Shown: positions 15,550 through 23,981 of the stretch, one piece after another
Position numbering within the stretch: position 1 is the first letter of the stretch
How the letters are laid out: every line of letters begins with the position of its first letter
Source: an uncultured Bacteroides sp.
GTDB taxonomy: Bacteria > Bacteroidota > Bacteroidia > Bacteroidales > Bacteroidaceae
DNA length: 59,971 nt
Direction: 5' to 3'
Assembly (NCBI GenBank): GCA_949285075.1
Contig: CASDXF010000023.1
Span: forward strand, 1 to 59,971
The notes under the pieces: model-generated
The model's database searches: none
What the model saw: only the letters and a program-made list of their open reading frames with translations
Told to the model about the DNA's origin: nothing
Made by a program: the position numbers and the translations under genes

Positions 15550-18360
15550 TTAATGCGCCTCCAACCAGTTCTCCCCCCAACCGCAGTCGGCTTTCAGGGG
15601 GACACGCATGGGATAGGCGTTCTCCATCTCCTCGATGACGATGCGCTCTACCCGCTCTTTCTCGTCGATGGGGACGCTGAAGTTCAGTTCGTCGTGTACT
15701 TGCAGAATCATTTTCGCCCGTATGCCCTCTGCGCGGAAGCGTTGGTAGATGCGGGCCATCGCCACCTTGATGATGTCCGCCGCGCTTCCCTGAATGGGGG
15801 CGTTGATGGCGTTGCGCTCCGCGTAGCCCCGCACGACGGCGTTTCTTGAGTTGATGTCGGGCAGGAAGCGTTTCCGGTGGAAGATGGTCTCTACATAGCC
15901 CTTCTCCCGGGCCACCGCGATGCTCTTGTCCATATAGGCCTTTACCTCCGGATAGGTTTCGAAGTAGCCGTCGATGAGTTCCTTCGCCTCTTTCCGGTCA
16001 ACGTTCATCCGCTCGGCGAGACCGAATACGGAGATGCCGTAGATGATGCCGAAGTTCGCTGTCTTGGCCTTGCGCCGCATGTCCGCGTCCACCTCCTTTA
16101 TCTCCTTCTTGTAGATTTTGGCCGCCGTAGCCGCGTGAATGTCGTGGTCGCTTCGGAAAGCCTCTATCATGTTCTTGTCTCCGCTCAGGTGAGCCATGAT
16201 GCGCAGCTCTATCTGCGAGTAGTCGGCCGAGAAGAAGAGGCATCCCTCGTCGGGTATGAACGCCTTGCGGATTTCCTTTCCGTTCTCGTCGCGGATGGGG
16301 ATGTTTTGCAGATTCGGGTTACTGGAGCTCAGCCTGCCCGTAGCGGTGACGGTCTGGTTGAACGAGGTATGCACCCGGCCGGTGCGCGGGTTGATGAGCA
16401 GGGGCAGCGCGTCGATGTAGGTGCCGAGCAGCTTTTTCAGTCCCCGGTGCTCCAGAATCTTCTCCACGACGGGGTGTTTGTGGCGCAGGCTTTCGAGCAC
16501 CTCTTCCGAAGTGACGTACTGTCCCGTCTTTGTCTTCTTCGCCTTTTCCACGATACGCAGCCTGTCGAACAGCACTTCGCCCACCTGCTTGGGCGACGCG
16601 ATGTTGAACTCTTCGCCCGCCAGTTGGTAGATTTCCTGTTCGATGCGCTGCATCTGTGCGGTGAAGTGGGCCGACGACTGCTTCAGGGCTTCCGTGTCCA
16701 GCAGTACCCCGTTCCTTTCCATGTTGACCAGTACGGGCACGAGCGGCATCTCGATGTCGTAGAACAGCCGTTCCGCTCCGTTCTCCTTCAGCTCCTTCTC
16801 CAATACGCCTTTCAGCTTCAGCGTCACATCCGCGTCCTCGCAGGCGTAGCGGTAGACCTCCTCCGGCGGAAGGTCGCGCATGTTCTTCTGGCTTTTTCCT
16901 TTCGGGCCTATCAGCTCCTCGATGTGTATCGTCCGGTAGTGGAGGTAGATTTCCGCCAAGTAGTCCATGCCGTGCCGCAGTTCCGGTTGGAGGACGTAGT
17001 GCGCAATCATCGTGTCGAACAGCGGGCCCCGGACTTCCACGCCGTAGTTGAGGAGGACAATTATGTCGTACTTGATGTTCTGTCCCACCTTCAGCGAATC
17101 TTCCCTTTCGAGCAGAGGGCGGAACTGACCGACTATCCTTAACGCCTCCTCCCGCTCTTTGGGCACGGGAACATAGAACGCCTGATTTTCGGCGACGGCG
17201 AAGCTCATTCCCACCAGTTCGGCCTCCATTGGCTCCGTCCCCGTGGTCTCCGTATCAAACGCGAGAATTTCCGATGTAAGCAACTTTTGAAGAATTTCGG
17301 CCCTTTTACTTTCTGTATCAATAAGTTGGTAGTCGTAATTTAACGTTTTTAAACTTCCTAATTCCGTTTCTTTCGAATCGCTTGCCTCCTCGCCCGTAAA
17401 ACTCGCGAATAAATCGCCTTGTACGGGGCCGTTTTCTTGGGCGAAAAGGGGAAGGGGAGAAGGCGCTTTGTTTCCGGCGGCGCTCTCTTTCTTGAATACA
17501 CGGTCGATGAGCGTCTTGAACTCCAGTTCCTCGAAAATCTTCCGGAGCGCCTCTTCGTCCGGCCGCTCTCGCTTCAGCGCCTCCATGTTCAGCTCGATGG
17601 GAACATTGGTCTTGATGGTGGCGAGGAACTTGGAGAACGTGATTTGTTCCCGGTTGGCCTCAATCTTCACTTTCAGCGCCCCTTTCAGTTGGTCGGTATG
17701 CGCCAAGAGGTTTTCTACACTGCCGAACTGGGCGATGAGCTTCTGCGCCGTCTTTTCGCCCACTCCGGGGCATCCGGGAATGTTGTCTGAGGAGTCGCCC
17801 ATCAGTCCGAGCATGTCGATGACCTGAGCTGGCGACTGTATGTCGAACTTGGCCTTCACCTCGTCCACCCCCATCACCTCGAAGCCTCCCGAATGTCTGG
17901 GGCGGTACATGAACACGCGGTCGCCCACGAGCTGACCGTAGTCCTTGTCGGGAGTCATCATGTACGTGGTGACGCCTTGCCGTCCGGCCTCGGTAGCGAG
18001 CGTGCCTATCACGTCGTCGGCCTCGTAGCCCATGACCTCAAGTATGGGGATGCGGTAGGCCCGTATGATGTCCTTGATGACGGGGACTGAGAGCCGGATG
18101 ACCTCCGGAGTCTCCTCCCGTTGGGCTTTGTACTGCTCGAAGGCCTCGTGGCGGAAAGTGGGTCCGGCCGGGTCGAAGGCCACTCCTATATGCGTGGGAT
18201 TCTCTTTCTTCAGCACCTCCTCAAGCGTGTTGACGAATCCGAGAACGGCGGAAGTGTTGAACCCTTTCGAGTTGATGCGGGGTGTCTTGATGAAGGCGTA
18301 ATAGGCCCGGTATATCAGGGCGTAGGCGTCTAAAAGAAATAATTTGTTGTCTGACTGCAT
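15550..18360 (-). CDS. polA: DNA polymerase I
   Basis: 936 residues, full length. Three parts are visible. The 5'-3' exonuclease/flap domain (1 to about 290) has LDAYALIYRAY, YEADDVIGTLA and TPDKDYGQLV. The 3'-5' proofreading domain (about 340-530) has FDTETTG, GQNIKYD and YACEDAD, so the acidic residues are intact. The family-A polymerase domain has SADYSQIELR (motif A), RRKAKTANFGIIYG (O-helix region, motif B) and LQVHDELNF (motif C). It acts in Okazaki fragment maturation and repair synthesis. It is divergent from the prenyl synthase gene, 88 bp apart. Confidence 0.97.
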   Translation of the reverse strand: MQSDNKLFLLDAYALIYRAYYAFIKTPRINSKGFNTSAVLGFVNTLEEVLKKENPTHIGVAFDPAGPTFRHEAFEQYKAQREETPEVIRLSVPVIKDIIRAYRIPILEVMGYEADDVIGTLATEAGRQGVTTYMMTPDKDYGQLVGDRVFMYRPRHSGGFEVMGVDEVKAKFDIQSPAQVIDMLGLMGDSSDNIPGCPGVGEKTAQKLIAQFGSVENLLAHTDQLKGALKVKIEANREQITFSKFLATIKTNVPIELNMEALKRERPDEEALRKIFEELEFKTLIDRVFKKESAAGNKAPSPLPLFAQENGPVQGDLFASFTGEEASDSKETELGSLKTLNYDYQLIDTESKRAEILQKLLTSEILAFDTETTGTEPMEAELVGMSFAVAENQAFYVPVPKEREEALRIVGQFRPLLEREDSLKVGQNIKYDIIVLLNYGVEVRGPLFDTMIAHYVLQPELRHGMDYLAEIYLHYRTIHIEELIGPKGKSQKNMRDLPPEEVYRYACEDADVTLKLKGVLEKELKENGAERLFYDIEMPLVPVLVNMERNGVLLDTEALKQSSAHFTAQMQRIEQEIYQLAGEEFNIASPKQVGEVLFDRLRIVEKAKKTKTGQYVTSEEVLESLRHKHPVVEKILEHRGLKKLLGTYIDALPLLINPRTGRVHTSFNQTVTATGRLSSSNPNLQNIPIRDENGKEIRKAFIPDEGCLFFSADYSQIELRIMAHLSGDKNMIEAFRSDHDIHAATAAKIYKKEIKEVDADMRRKAKTANFGIIYGISVFGLAERMNVDRKEAKELIDGYFETYPEVKAYMDKSIAVAREKGYVETIFHRKRFLPDINSRNAVVRGYAERNAINAPIQGSAADIIKVAMARIYQRFRAEGIRAKMILQVHDELNFSVPIDEKERVERIVIEEMENAYPMRVPLKADCGWGENWLEAH

Positions 18361-18422
18361 ACTAATTTATAAATTTTTCTTGGTAAAAGTACAAAAAAAT
18401 ACGGTAGTACACGTTTTATTAT

Positions 18423-18430
18423 TACTTTTG
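18423..18430 (+). promoter_or_regulatory. -7 box (TACTTTTG) for the prenyl synthase gene
   Basis: Exact TAnnTTTG match 19 bp before the ATG at 18449, within the 88-bp divergent spacer with polA. No clear TTTG at -33. The leader would be very short. Confidence 0.5.
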
Positions 18431-18448
18431 CGCTCAAATTGTGTGTGA

Positions 18449-19423
18449 ATGGACAGTATCTCTTGCATTAGGAAACCGATTGTGGCGGAATTGGAGGAAT
18501 TCAAGGTCTTGTTCGATGATTCTCTCTCCAGTTCAAACGCGTTGCTCAACAGCGTAATTGCGCATATACGCCAAAGGAACGGCAAGATGATGCGTCCTAT
18601 GCTTGTCTTATTGACGGCCCGGCTATACGGGGAAGTCCTTCCCTCCACCCTGCACGCCGCCGTCTCCCTAGAACTTCTCCATACGGCCAGCTTGGTTCAC
18701 GACGACGTGGTGGACGAAAGTACCGAACGTCGGGGGCAGCTTTCCGTGAACGCCGCCTTCAACAATAAGGTCGCCATACTGGTGGGCGATTATCTGTTGG
18801 CCACGAGCCTGATGCACGCCGAGCTGACGAAGAACCACGACATCATTCAGGCGGTCGCCGCTTTGGGCCAAGACCTTTCCGAAGGCGAGCTGCTCCAGTT
18901 GTCGAACGTCAGCAGCCTGAACTTCTCCGAAGAGGTCTATTTCGACGTGATTCGCAAGAAAACGGCCGCTCTCTTCGCCGCATGCACGAAGACGGCCGCC
19001 TTTTCGGTGGGGGCGGACGAGGGACGGATTGAGCTTGCCCGCCTGTTGGGTGAGTACATCGGCATCTGCTTCCAGATAAAGGACGACATATTCGACTACT
19101 TCGACAGCAAGGAGATTGGCAAGCCGACGGGGAACGACATGCTCGAAGGCAAGCTGACTTTGCCCGCCTTGTACGCGCTGAATACCGTGGGCGACGAGAA
19201 GGCCCAGGAAGTGGCCGTCAAGGTGAAGAAAGGCACGGCTACGGCCGAGGAAATTGCCGGCCTTGTCGCCTTTACGAAAGCGAACGGAGGAATCGACTAC
19301 GCTCTCCGGGTGATGGACGAATACAGGCGGAAAGCCATCGCGCTGATAGGCGGAATGGGCGATTCGGATGTGTGCGGAGCGCTGAAGGCTTACGTGAACT
19401 ACGTGGTGGACCGCGAGAAATAA
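18449..19423 (+). CDS. trans-polyprenyl diphosphate synthase (octaprenyl type, IspB-like)
   Basis: 324 residues, the usual length. It carries the first aspartate-rich motif in LVHDDVVDESTERRG, GDYLL, and the second in QIKDDIFDYF, followed by IGKPTGNDMLEGKLTLPALYAL typical of long-chain (quinone side chain) synthases. It condenses IPP onto allylic diphosphate to make the menaquinone isoprenoid tail; the product length is not predictable. It is monocistronic and faces deoC across a hairpin. Confidence 0.9.
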   Translation: MDSISCIRKPIVAELEEFKVLFDDSLSSSNALLNSVIAHIRQRNGKMMRPMLVLLTARLYGEVLPSTLHAAVSLELLHTASLVHDDVVDESTERRGQLSVNAAFNNKVAILVGDYLLATSLMHAELTKNHDIIQAVAALGQDLSEGELLQLSNVSSLNFSEEVYFDVIRKKTAALFAACTKTAAFSVGADEGRIELARLLGEYIGICFQIKDDIFDYFDSKEIGKPTGNDMLEGKLTLPALYALNTVGDEKAQEVAVKVKKGTATAEEIAGLVAFTKANGGIDYALRVMDEYRRKAIALIGGMGDSDVCGALKAYVNYVVDREK

Positions 19424-19510
19424 GACCCTCTCTTCACGGAACTTTCCCTTTTTTTCTTTTGATGTGTGTAATGACGAATCGCTCGTGGCGGATTGCGCTA
19501 CGTGAATCTC

Positions 19511-19608
19511 TTCATTATCAATGCCTTATTTTTCGTTTGAGAAACAGCCCCACGGCTCGTGAGAGATAGGGCTACGGCTCGTGAGAAATAGGGCTACGGC
19601 TCACGCCC
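19511..19608. repeat. dispersed 22-bp-unit intergenic element, copy B
   Basis: Left end TTCATTATCAATGCCTTA...CGTTTGAGAAACAG, then units at 19547, 19569 and 19591 of the form GGGCTACGGCTCGTGAGAAATA. The usual right end is not recognisable, so the copy is truncated. It lies between two convergent genes. Confidence 0.85.
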
Positions 19609-19646
19609 GCTTTTCCTTGCCGAAAACTTTCCGGGCTCCGGAACGA

Positions 19647-19687
19647 AGACGGGCGAGGGTAGGGGATTGCCCCGCCTTCGCCCGTCG
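19647..19687. terminator. hairpin between convergent prenyl synthase and deoC genes
   Basis: GACGGGCGAGG pairs with CCTTCGCCCGTC (one bulged T), with an inner GGGG/CCCC pairing. It lies 21 bp beyond the deoC stop. There is no long U-tract on either strand; it probably serves both transcripts. Confidence 0.6.
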
Positions 19688-19708
19688 TTATCTCCTATGC
19701 GGCGTTCC

Positions 19709-20611
19709 TTAGAAACGGAACGCGGTGTCGCCGTCGATTTCGGCCAACAGCATATTCGCCAACCGGCTGCTGCCCAAGCGGAACCACTGGTTGCTTAGCC
19801 ACTCTTCGCCCAACACTTCCTTGACGATGGTGTAGTAGACCAGCGCGTCCTTTACCGAGTTGATGCCTCCCGCCGGCTTGATGCCCACCTTGTTTCCCGT
19901 CTTCTGGCGATACTCCTTTATGGCCTCGCACATCACGTACACCGCCTCCGGAGTGGCCGCGGGCTGTATCTTCCCCGTCGATGTCTTGATGAAGTCCGCT
20001 CCCGAGTACATGGCCAGTATAGCGGCTTTCTTGATGTTGGCGGCGCTTTGCAGGGCTCCCGTCTCCAGAATCACCTTCAGGCGGCGTTCCTTACAGGTCT
20101 CCTTTATCTCTTCTATCTCGTCGCACAGCGTCTCGTAGTCGCCGTTGAGGAACTTCCCTACGGGGAGCACGGTGTCTATCTCGTCCGCTCCGTCGGCGAT
20201 GGCTAAGGCTACCTCGGCCACCTTGACCTCGATGAAGGTCTGGGCCGACGGGAATCCTCCGGCTACGCAGGCGATGCTGACTCCTTCCGCCTGAAGCGTG
20301 TTCTTGGCGATGTCGGCGAAGTTAGGGTACACGCACACGGCGGCCACGTTCTTCAGGTCGGGAAGCTCGTCGTCGAAGCGGTTCACCTTCTCCACGAAGC
20401 GCATGACGCTCTCGTCATTGTCGGTGCAGCTTAACGTCGTCAGGTCCAGACAGTTGAGCAACAGCTTCTTAACCTCTTCGGTATTGTTCTCCGCCATTTT
20501 CCGTTCAATCAGGTCGGCCACTCGGGTCCGCACCTCCTCATCCTTCAGCTTGGTGTCGTATTTCGCCAAGACCGATTCGTATTTGCTGTGTTTAGGGCTA
20601 TTCTCTTCCAT
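19709..20611 (-). CDS. deoC: deoxyribose-phosphate aldolase
   Basis: 300 residues from the ATG at 20611; the longer in-frame start at 20671 would extend into the upstream gene by 74 nt. It cleaves 2-deoxyribose-5-phosphate to glyceraldehyde-3-phosphate and acetaldehyde. The Schiff-base lysine lies in GADFIKTSTGK and the second active-site lysine in KVGIKPAGGI; VCVYPNF and ADEIDTVLPVG are also typical. The N-terminal ~50 residues are an extension relative to short bacterial DeoC. It overlaps the mazG-like gene by 14 nt, indicating translational coupling. Confidence 0.95.
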   Translation of the reverse strand: MEENSPKHSKYESVLAKYDTKLKDEEVRTRVADLIERKMAENNTEEVKKLLLNCLDLTTLSCTDNDESVMRFVEKVNRFDDELPDLKNVAAVCVYPNFADIAKNTLQAEGVSIACVAGGFPSAQTFIEVKVAEVALAIADGADEIDTVLPVGKFLNGDYETLCDEIEEIKETCKERRLKVILETGALQSAANIKKAAILAMYSGADFIKTSTGKIQPAATPEAVYVMCEAIKEYRQKTGNKVGIKPAGGINSVKDALVYYTIVKEVLGEEWLSNQWFRLGSSRLANMLLAEIDGDTAFRF

Positions 20612-20936
20612 TCTCTTTGAGTTTAGGATTGTTGATATGTCTTTGGTTATCTCTCTTCGTTTTCTTCTCAAGGCTTCGCCTGAAGGCCTCGGTGACGTTC
20701 ACTCCGGTCTGGTTGGCTATGCAGAGCAGCACCCACATCACGTCGGCTATCTCCTCGTCGATGTTGTCCTTCTCGCCTTGCTTGAAGGACTGGTCGCCAT
20801 ACCTGCGCGCCATGACCCGGGCCAGTTCTCCCACCTCCTCGGTCAGGACGGCCATGTTGGTCAGCTCGCTGAAGTAGCGCACTCCGTACGTCTTAATCCA
20901 GCGGTCTACCTCTTGTTGGGCTTCTTCCAGTGTCAT
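20598..20936 (-). CDS. MazG-like nucleotide pyrophosphohydrolase
   Basis: 112 residues, a single MazG-type all-alpha NTP-PPase domain. Metal-binding acidic motifs are visible as LTEEVGELARV and IDEEIADVMWVLLCIAN (EExxE and ExxD types). The family hydrolyses (d)NTPs to monophosphates, often in nucleotide-pool sanitising; the substrate here is unknown. It lies between dtd (64 bp upstream) and deoC (14-nt overlap) on the minus strand. Confidence 0.88.
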   Translation of the reverse strand: MTLEEAQQEVDRWIKTYGVRYFSELTNMAVLTEEVGELARVMARRYGDQSFKQGEKDNIDEEIADVMWVLLCIANQTGVNVTEAFRRSLEKKTKRDNQRHINNPKLKENGRE

Positions 20937-21000
20937 ATATGCTTCTTTATGGGGTTAAATGTTCGATGAAAAGGGGGAAAACGGTCTTTTTCCGCCTCCT

Positions 21001-21453
21001 TTACTCCTTATTCTTGGTGTCTATGCAGATGGTCACCGGACCGTCGTTCAGTAGCTCCACCTTCATGTCGGCCCCGAAGACGCCCGTCTGCACCTCCTTG
21101 CCCAGCGTTTGGCTGAGGGCCTCGCAGAACCGCTCGTACAGCGGGATGGAGATGTCCGGCTTGGCCGCCTTGATGTACGAGGGACGGTTTCCCTTCTTGG
21201 TGGAAGCGTGCAGGGTAAACTGGCTGACTACCAGAATGTCCCCTCCATCTTCCAATATGGACTTGTTCATCACTCCGTTCTCATCGTCGAAGATGCGGAG
21301 ATTGACTATCTTCTTGCACAGCCAGTCTATGTCCTCCTGCCCGTCCGCTTCCTCTATGCCGACGAGTATCAGCATTCCTTTCCCGATGGCGGACTTGCGC
21401 GTTCCGTCGATAGTGACGGACGAGTGGCTGACCCGTTGAATAACGACTCTCAT
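21001..21453 (-). CDS. dtd: D-aminoacyl-tRNA deacylase
   Basis: 150 residues, standard length. It frees tRNA from mischarged D-amino acids. Visible signatures: N-terminal MRVVIQRVSHSSVTIDG, the active-site SQFTLHAST, and the Gly-cisPro motif NDGPVT near the C-terminus that excludes L-aminoacyl substrates. First gene of a dtd-mazG-deoC run with two TAATTTTG boxes about 30-45 bp upstream. Confidence 0.95.
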   Translation of the reverse strand: MRVVIQRVSHSSVTIDGTRKSAIGKGMLILVGIEEADGQEDIDWLCKKIVNLRIFDDENGVMNKSILEDGGDILVVSQFTLHASTKKGNRPSYIKAAKPDISIPLYERFCEALSQTLGKEVQTGVFGADMKVELLNDGPVTICIDTKNKE

Positions 21454-21482
21454 GCTCTCTTTCTTTATGGTTTTACGGCGGA

Positions 21483-21498
21483 CAAAATTACAAAATTA
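21483..21498 (-). promoter_or_regulatory. tandem TAATTTTG -7 boxes upstream of dtd
   Basis: Two abutting exact TAnnTTTG matches on the minus strand (21498-21491 and 21490-21483), in the 102-bp gap between uvrC and dtd. No good -33 element, so transcription may also enter from uvrC. Confidence 0.4.
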
Positions 21499-21555
21499 GG
21501 CGATACCTCGTGCCGTGGAGGGGAAATATCGGGCTATTTCTCCTCATTCCGCGGC

Positions 21556-23385
21556 CTATTGGCGGGTGAGTCCTTCTTTCACGACGCGGGCTTTCGCTTC
21601 TCCTACGACGGCGGCGAGCTCCTCTAGCGAGGCCTCCCTGATGCGCTTTACGCTCCTGAACTCCTTTAGCAGGGCGCTTTTCGTCTTTTCGCCTATCCCC
21701 TTGATACCGTCCAACGCGGAAGCTACCTGTCGCTTGCTGCGCTTGTCTCTGTGGAATGTGATGGCGAATCGGTGTACCTCGTCCTGCATCTGCGTCAACA
21801 GACGGAACAGCGGGCTGTGTTGCTTTAGTCCGATGGTCTGCGGAGGGAAGCCGAAAAGCAGTTCCGAGGTGCGGTGGCGGTTGTCCTTAGCCAGTCCCGC
21901 TATCGGGATGTTCAGCCCCAGTTCGTCTTCGATCACCTCCCTGACGACCTCCATTTGCCCCTTTCCACCGTCAGTGATAATCAGGTCGGGCAGGGGAGCC
22001 TGTTCCTCTATGGCCCGCTGATAGCGCCGCCTCACCACCTCTTTCATCGAGGCGTAGTCGTCCGGTCCCGCCACCGTCTTGATGTTGTACTTCCGGTAGT
22101 CTTGCTTCGAGGGCTTGGTCTTCTTGAATACGACGCAGGCGGCCACGGCGTCCGAGCCTTGTATGTTGGAGTTGTCGAAGCACTCTATCTGTATGGGCAG
22201 CTTCTCCAAGTGGAGTTCTTGCTGTATCTCCTTCATCAGGCGCACGCTCCGCTGTTCCGGGTTCAGCTTTTCCGCCTGCTTCAGCCGGTCGGCCTTGTAT
22301 TGCTTCACGTTCAGAATCGATAGTTCGAGCAGCTTTTTTTTGTCTCCGCGCTGTGGCACGGTGAAGATGACGTTTCCCAACTGCATGTCGATTTTAAAGG
22401 GAACGATAATCTCGTGCGACATGCTTTTGTACCGTTCTCTCATCTCGATGATTCCGAGGCTCAGCAGTTCCTCTTTCGTCTCGTTCAGCCTCTTTTTATA
22501 CTCGAACGTAAAGGCTTGGTTGATGGCCCCGTTTGTGATGTGCAGGTAATTGATGAACGCGGAGTTCGAATCGTCCTCCTCGATGGAAAACACGTCTATG
22601 TTGTGCAGTATGGAACTTACTACCTCCGACCTTGAACGGTAGTTCTCTATTAGCAAATACCGCTGCTTTATCTTCTCCGCCTCCTCGAACCTCATCTCCT
22701 CGGCGAGCTTCTGCATCTCTTCCATCAGCGTCCTGCTGATTTCTTGCGTATTTCCCTTTAGTATTTCCTTGATTTCATCGATATTCTTCTGATACTCCTC
22801 TAACGATTGCTTTCCGACGCACGGGCCCGCGCAATTCTTGATATGGTACTCCAAGCATACCTTGAATTTTCCTCCCCGTATGTTCTCCGGGCTGAGATTT
22901 AGGTTACATGTGCGTAGAGGATACAGGTGCTTTATCAGGTCGAGTACGGCGTACATGGAAGGGATGTGGCTGTACGGCCCGTAGTAAGTAGAGCCGTTCT
23001 TGATGATTTTCCGTGTTTTAAAGACTCTAGGAAAGTACTCGTTCTGTACGCAGATGGACGGATAGGTCTTGTCGTCCTTGAGGAGTACGTTGTATCGCGG
23101 CTTGTATTTCTTTATCAGATTATTCTCTAGCAGTAATGCGTCCTCCTCCGTATTCACCACGATATAGCGTATGTCCGCTATCTTGCTGACTAATACTCTG
23201 GTCTTTCCGGGCTCATGCTCTTTGCTGAAATAGGAATATACCCTTTTCTTCAGGTTCTTGGCCTTCCCCACATAGATAATGGTTCCTTCCGAGTTCAGGT
23301 ACTGGTAAATGCCCGGCTTTTCCGGCAAGTTGGATACGATGCCCCGCAGATATTCGCTGAAAGGGTTAGTAGCGCCCATGCTCAT
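21556..23385 (-). CDS. uvrC: excinuclease ABC subunit C
   Basis: 609 residues. The GIY-YIG nuclease domain at the start (PGIYQYLNSEGTIIYVGKAKNLKKRVYSYF region, 3' incision) is followed by the UVR coiled-coil motif (about 200-240, 'EEMRFEEAEKIKQRYLLIENY'). The RNase H-like endonuclease half has ECFDNSNIQGSDAV and LIITDGGKGQ. Tandem helix-hairpin-helix repeats close the protein (LDGIKGIGEKTKSALL ... AAVVGEAKARVV). It makes both cuts in nucleotide excision repair. An alternative start is two codons in (23379). It follows apt by 15 bp. Confidence 0.96.
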   Translation of the reverse strand: MSMGATNPFSEYLRGIVSNLPEKPGIYQYLNSEGTIIYVGKAKNLKKRVYSYFSKEHEPGKTRVLVSKIADIRYIVVNTEEDALLLENNLIKKYKPRYNVLLKDDKTYPSICVQNEYFPRVFKTRKIIKNGSTYYGPYSHIPSMYAVLDLIKHLYPLRTCNLNLSPENIRGGKFKVCLEYHIKNCAGPCVGKQSLEEYQKNIDEIKEILKGNTQEISRTLMEEMQKLAEEMRFEEAEKIKQRYLLIENYRSRSEVVSSILHNIDVFSIEEDDSNSAFINYLHITNGAINQAFTFEYKKRLNETKEELLSLGIIEMRERYKSMSHEIIVPFKIDMQLGNVIFTVPQRGDKKKLLELSILNVKQYKADRLKQAEKLNPEQRSVRLMKEIQQELHLEKLPIQIECFDNSNIQGSDAVAACVVFKKTKPSKQDYRKYNIKTVAGPDDYASMKEVVRRRYQRAIEEQAPLPDLIITDGGKGQMEVVREVIEDELGLNIPIAGLAKDNRHRTSELLFGFPPQTIGLKQHSPLFRLLTQMQDEVHRFAITFHRDKRSKRQVASALDGIKGIGEKTKSALLKEFRSVKRIREASLEELAAVVGEAKARVVKEGLTRQ

Positions 23386-23400
23386 AGATACGCTCTGTTT

Positions 23401-23925
23401 TTATAACGGCAATACGGATTCCACCTCCACGTCCTCGCCGAATATGGCTCTGCCGTTTAGCTCCGTCAGCTCAATGATGAAATTGACGTATATCTTCTTT
23501 GGTTTGAAACGCTTCACAAGCTCGCAAGCGGCCTTCATGGTTCCTCCCGTTGCCAACAGGTCATCGTGCAGAAGAATCACGTCGTTCTCGTCGATGGCGT
23601 CTTTATGGATTTGAATCGTGTCTTCTCCGTATTCTTTCTGATAGCTTTCCTCGTATGTCTCGGCCGGCAACTTCCCCGGCTTGCGGATGGGTATGAATCC
23701 GGCGTTGAGCCGCGTGGCCAGAATGGGGCCCATGATAAAGCCTCTGGACTCTATGCCCACTACTTTGCTGATGCCTTTGTCCTTGTACATCTCAAAGAGA
23801 TTATAAGAAAGCTCTTGCAGACACCACGGGTCTTTGAAGAGGGGAGTTATGTCGTAGTACAAGATTCCGGGCTTGGGGAAATCTGGAATTTTCCGGATGC
23901 TTTTAGCTAATGTTTCTTTGCTCAT
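23401..23925 (-). CDS. apt: adenine phosphoribosyltransferase
   Basis: 174 residues from the ATG at 23925 (another ATG at 23931). The frame opens further upstream to 23994, but that would overlap mnmG and adds no conserved sequence. It converts adenine and PRPP to AMP. The PRPP-binding loop reads ILLHDDLLATGGTMKAA; IRKIPDFPKPGILYYDITPLF and VVGIESRGFIMG are also typical Apt. It is the middle gene of mnmG-apt-uvrC. Confidence 0.95.
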   Translation of the reverse strand: MSKETLAKSIRKIPDFPKPGILYYDITPLFKDPWCLQELSYNLFEMYKDKGISKVVGIESRGFIMGPILATRLNAGFIPIRKPGKLPAETYEESYQKEYGEDTIQIHKDAIDENDVILLHDDLLATGGTMKAACELVKRFKPKKIYVNFIIELTELNGRAIFGEDVEVESVLPL

Positions 23926-23981
23926 AATCATGTTTTTATATTGTTTCCTTAAACCTTTTGTTTCACGTGAAACGGAGCGCC

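Noticed and set aside
15877-17142. 421-residue plus-strand open frame
   Set aside because: Antisense of polA, whose motifs are all present.
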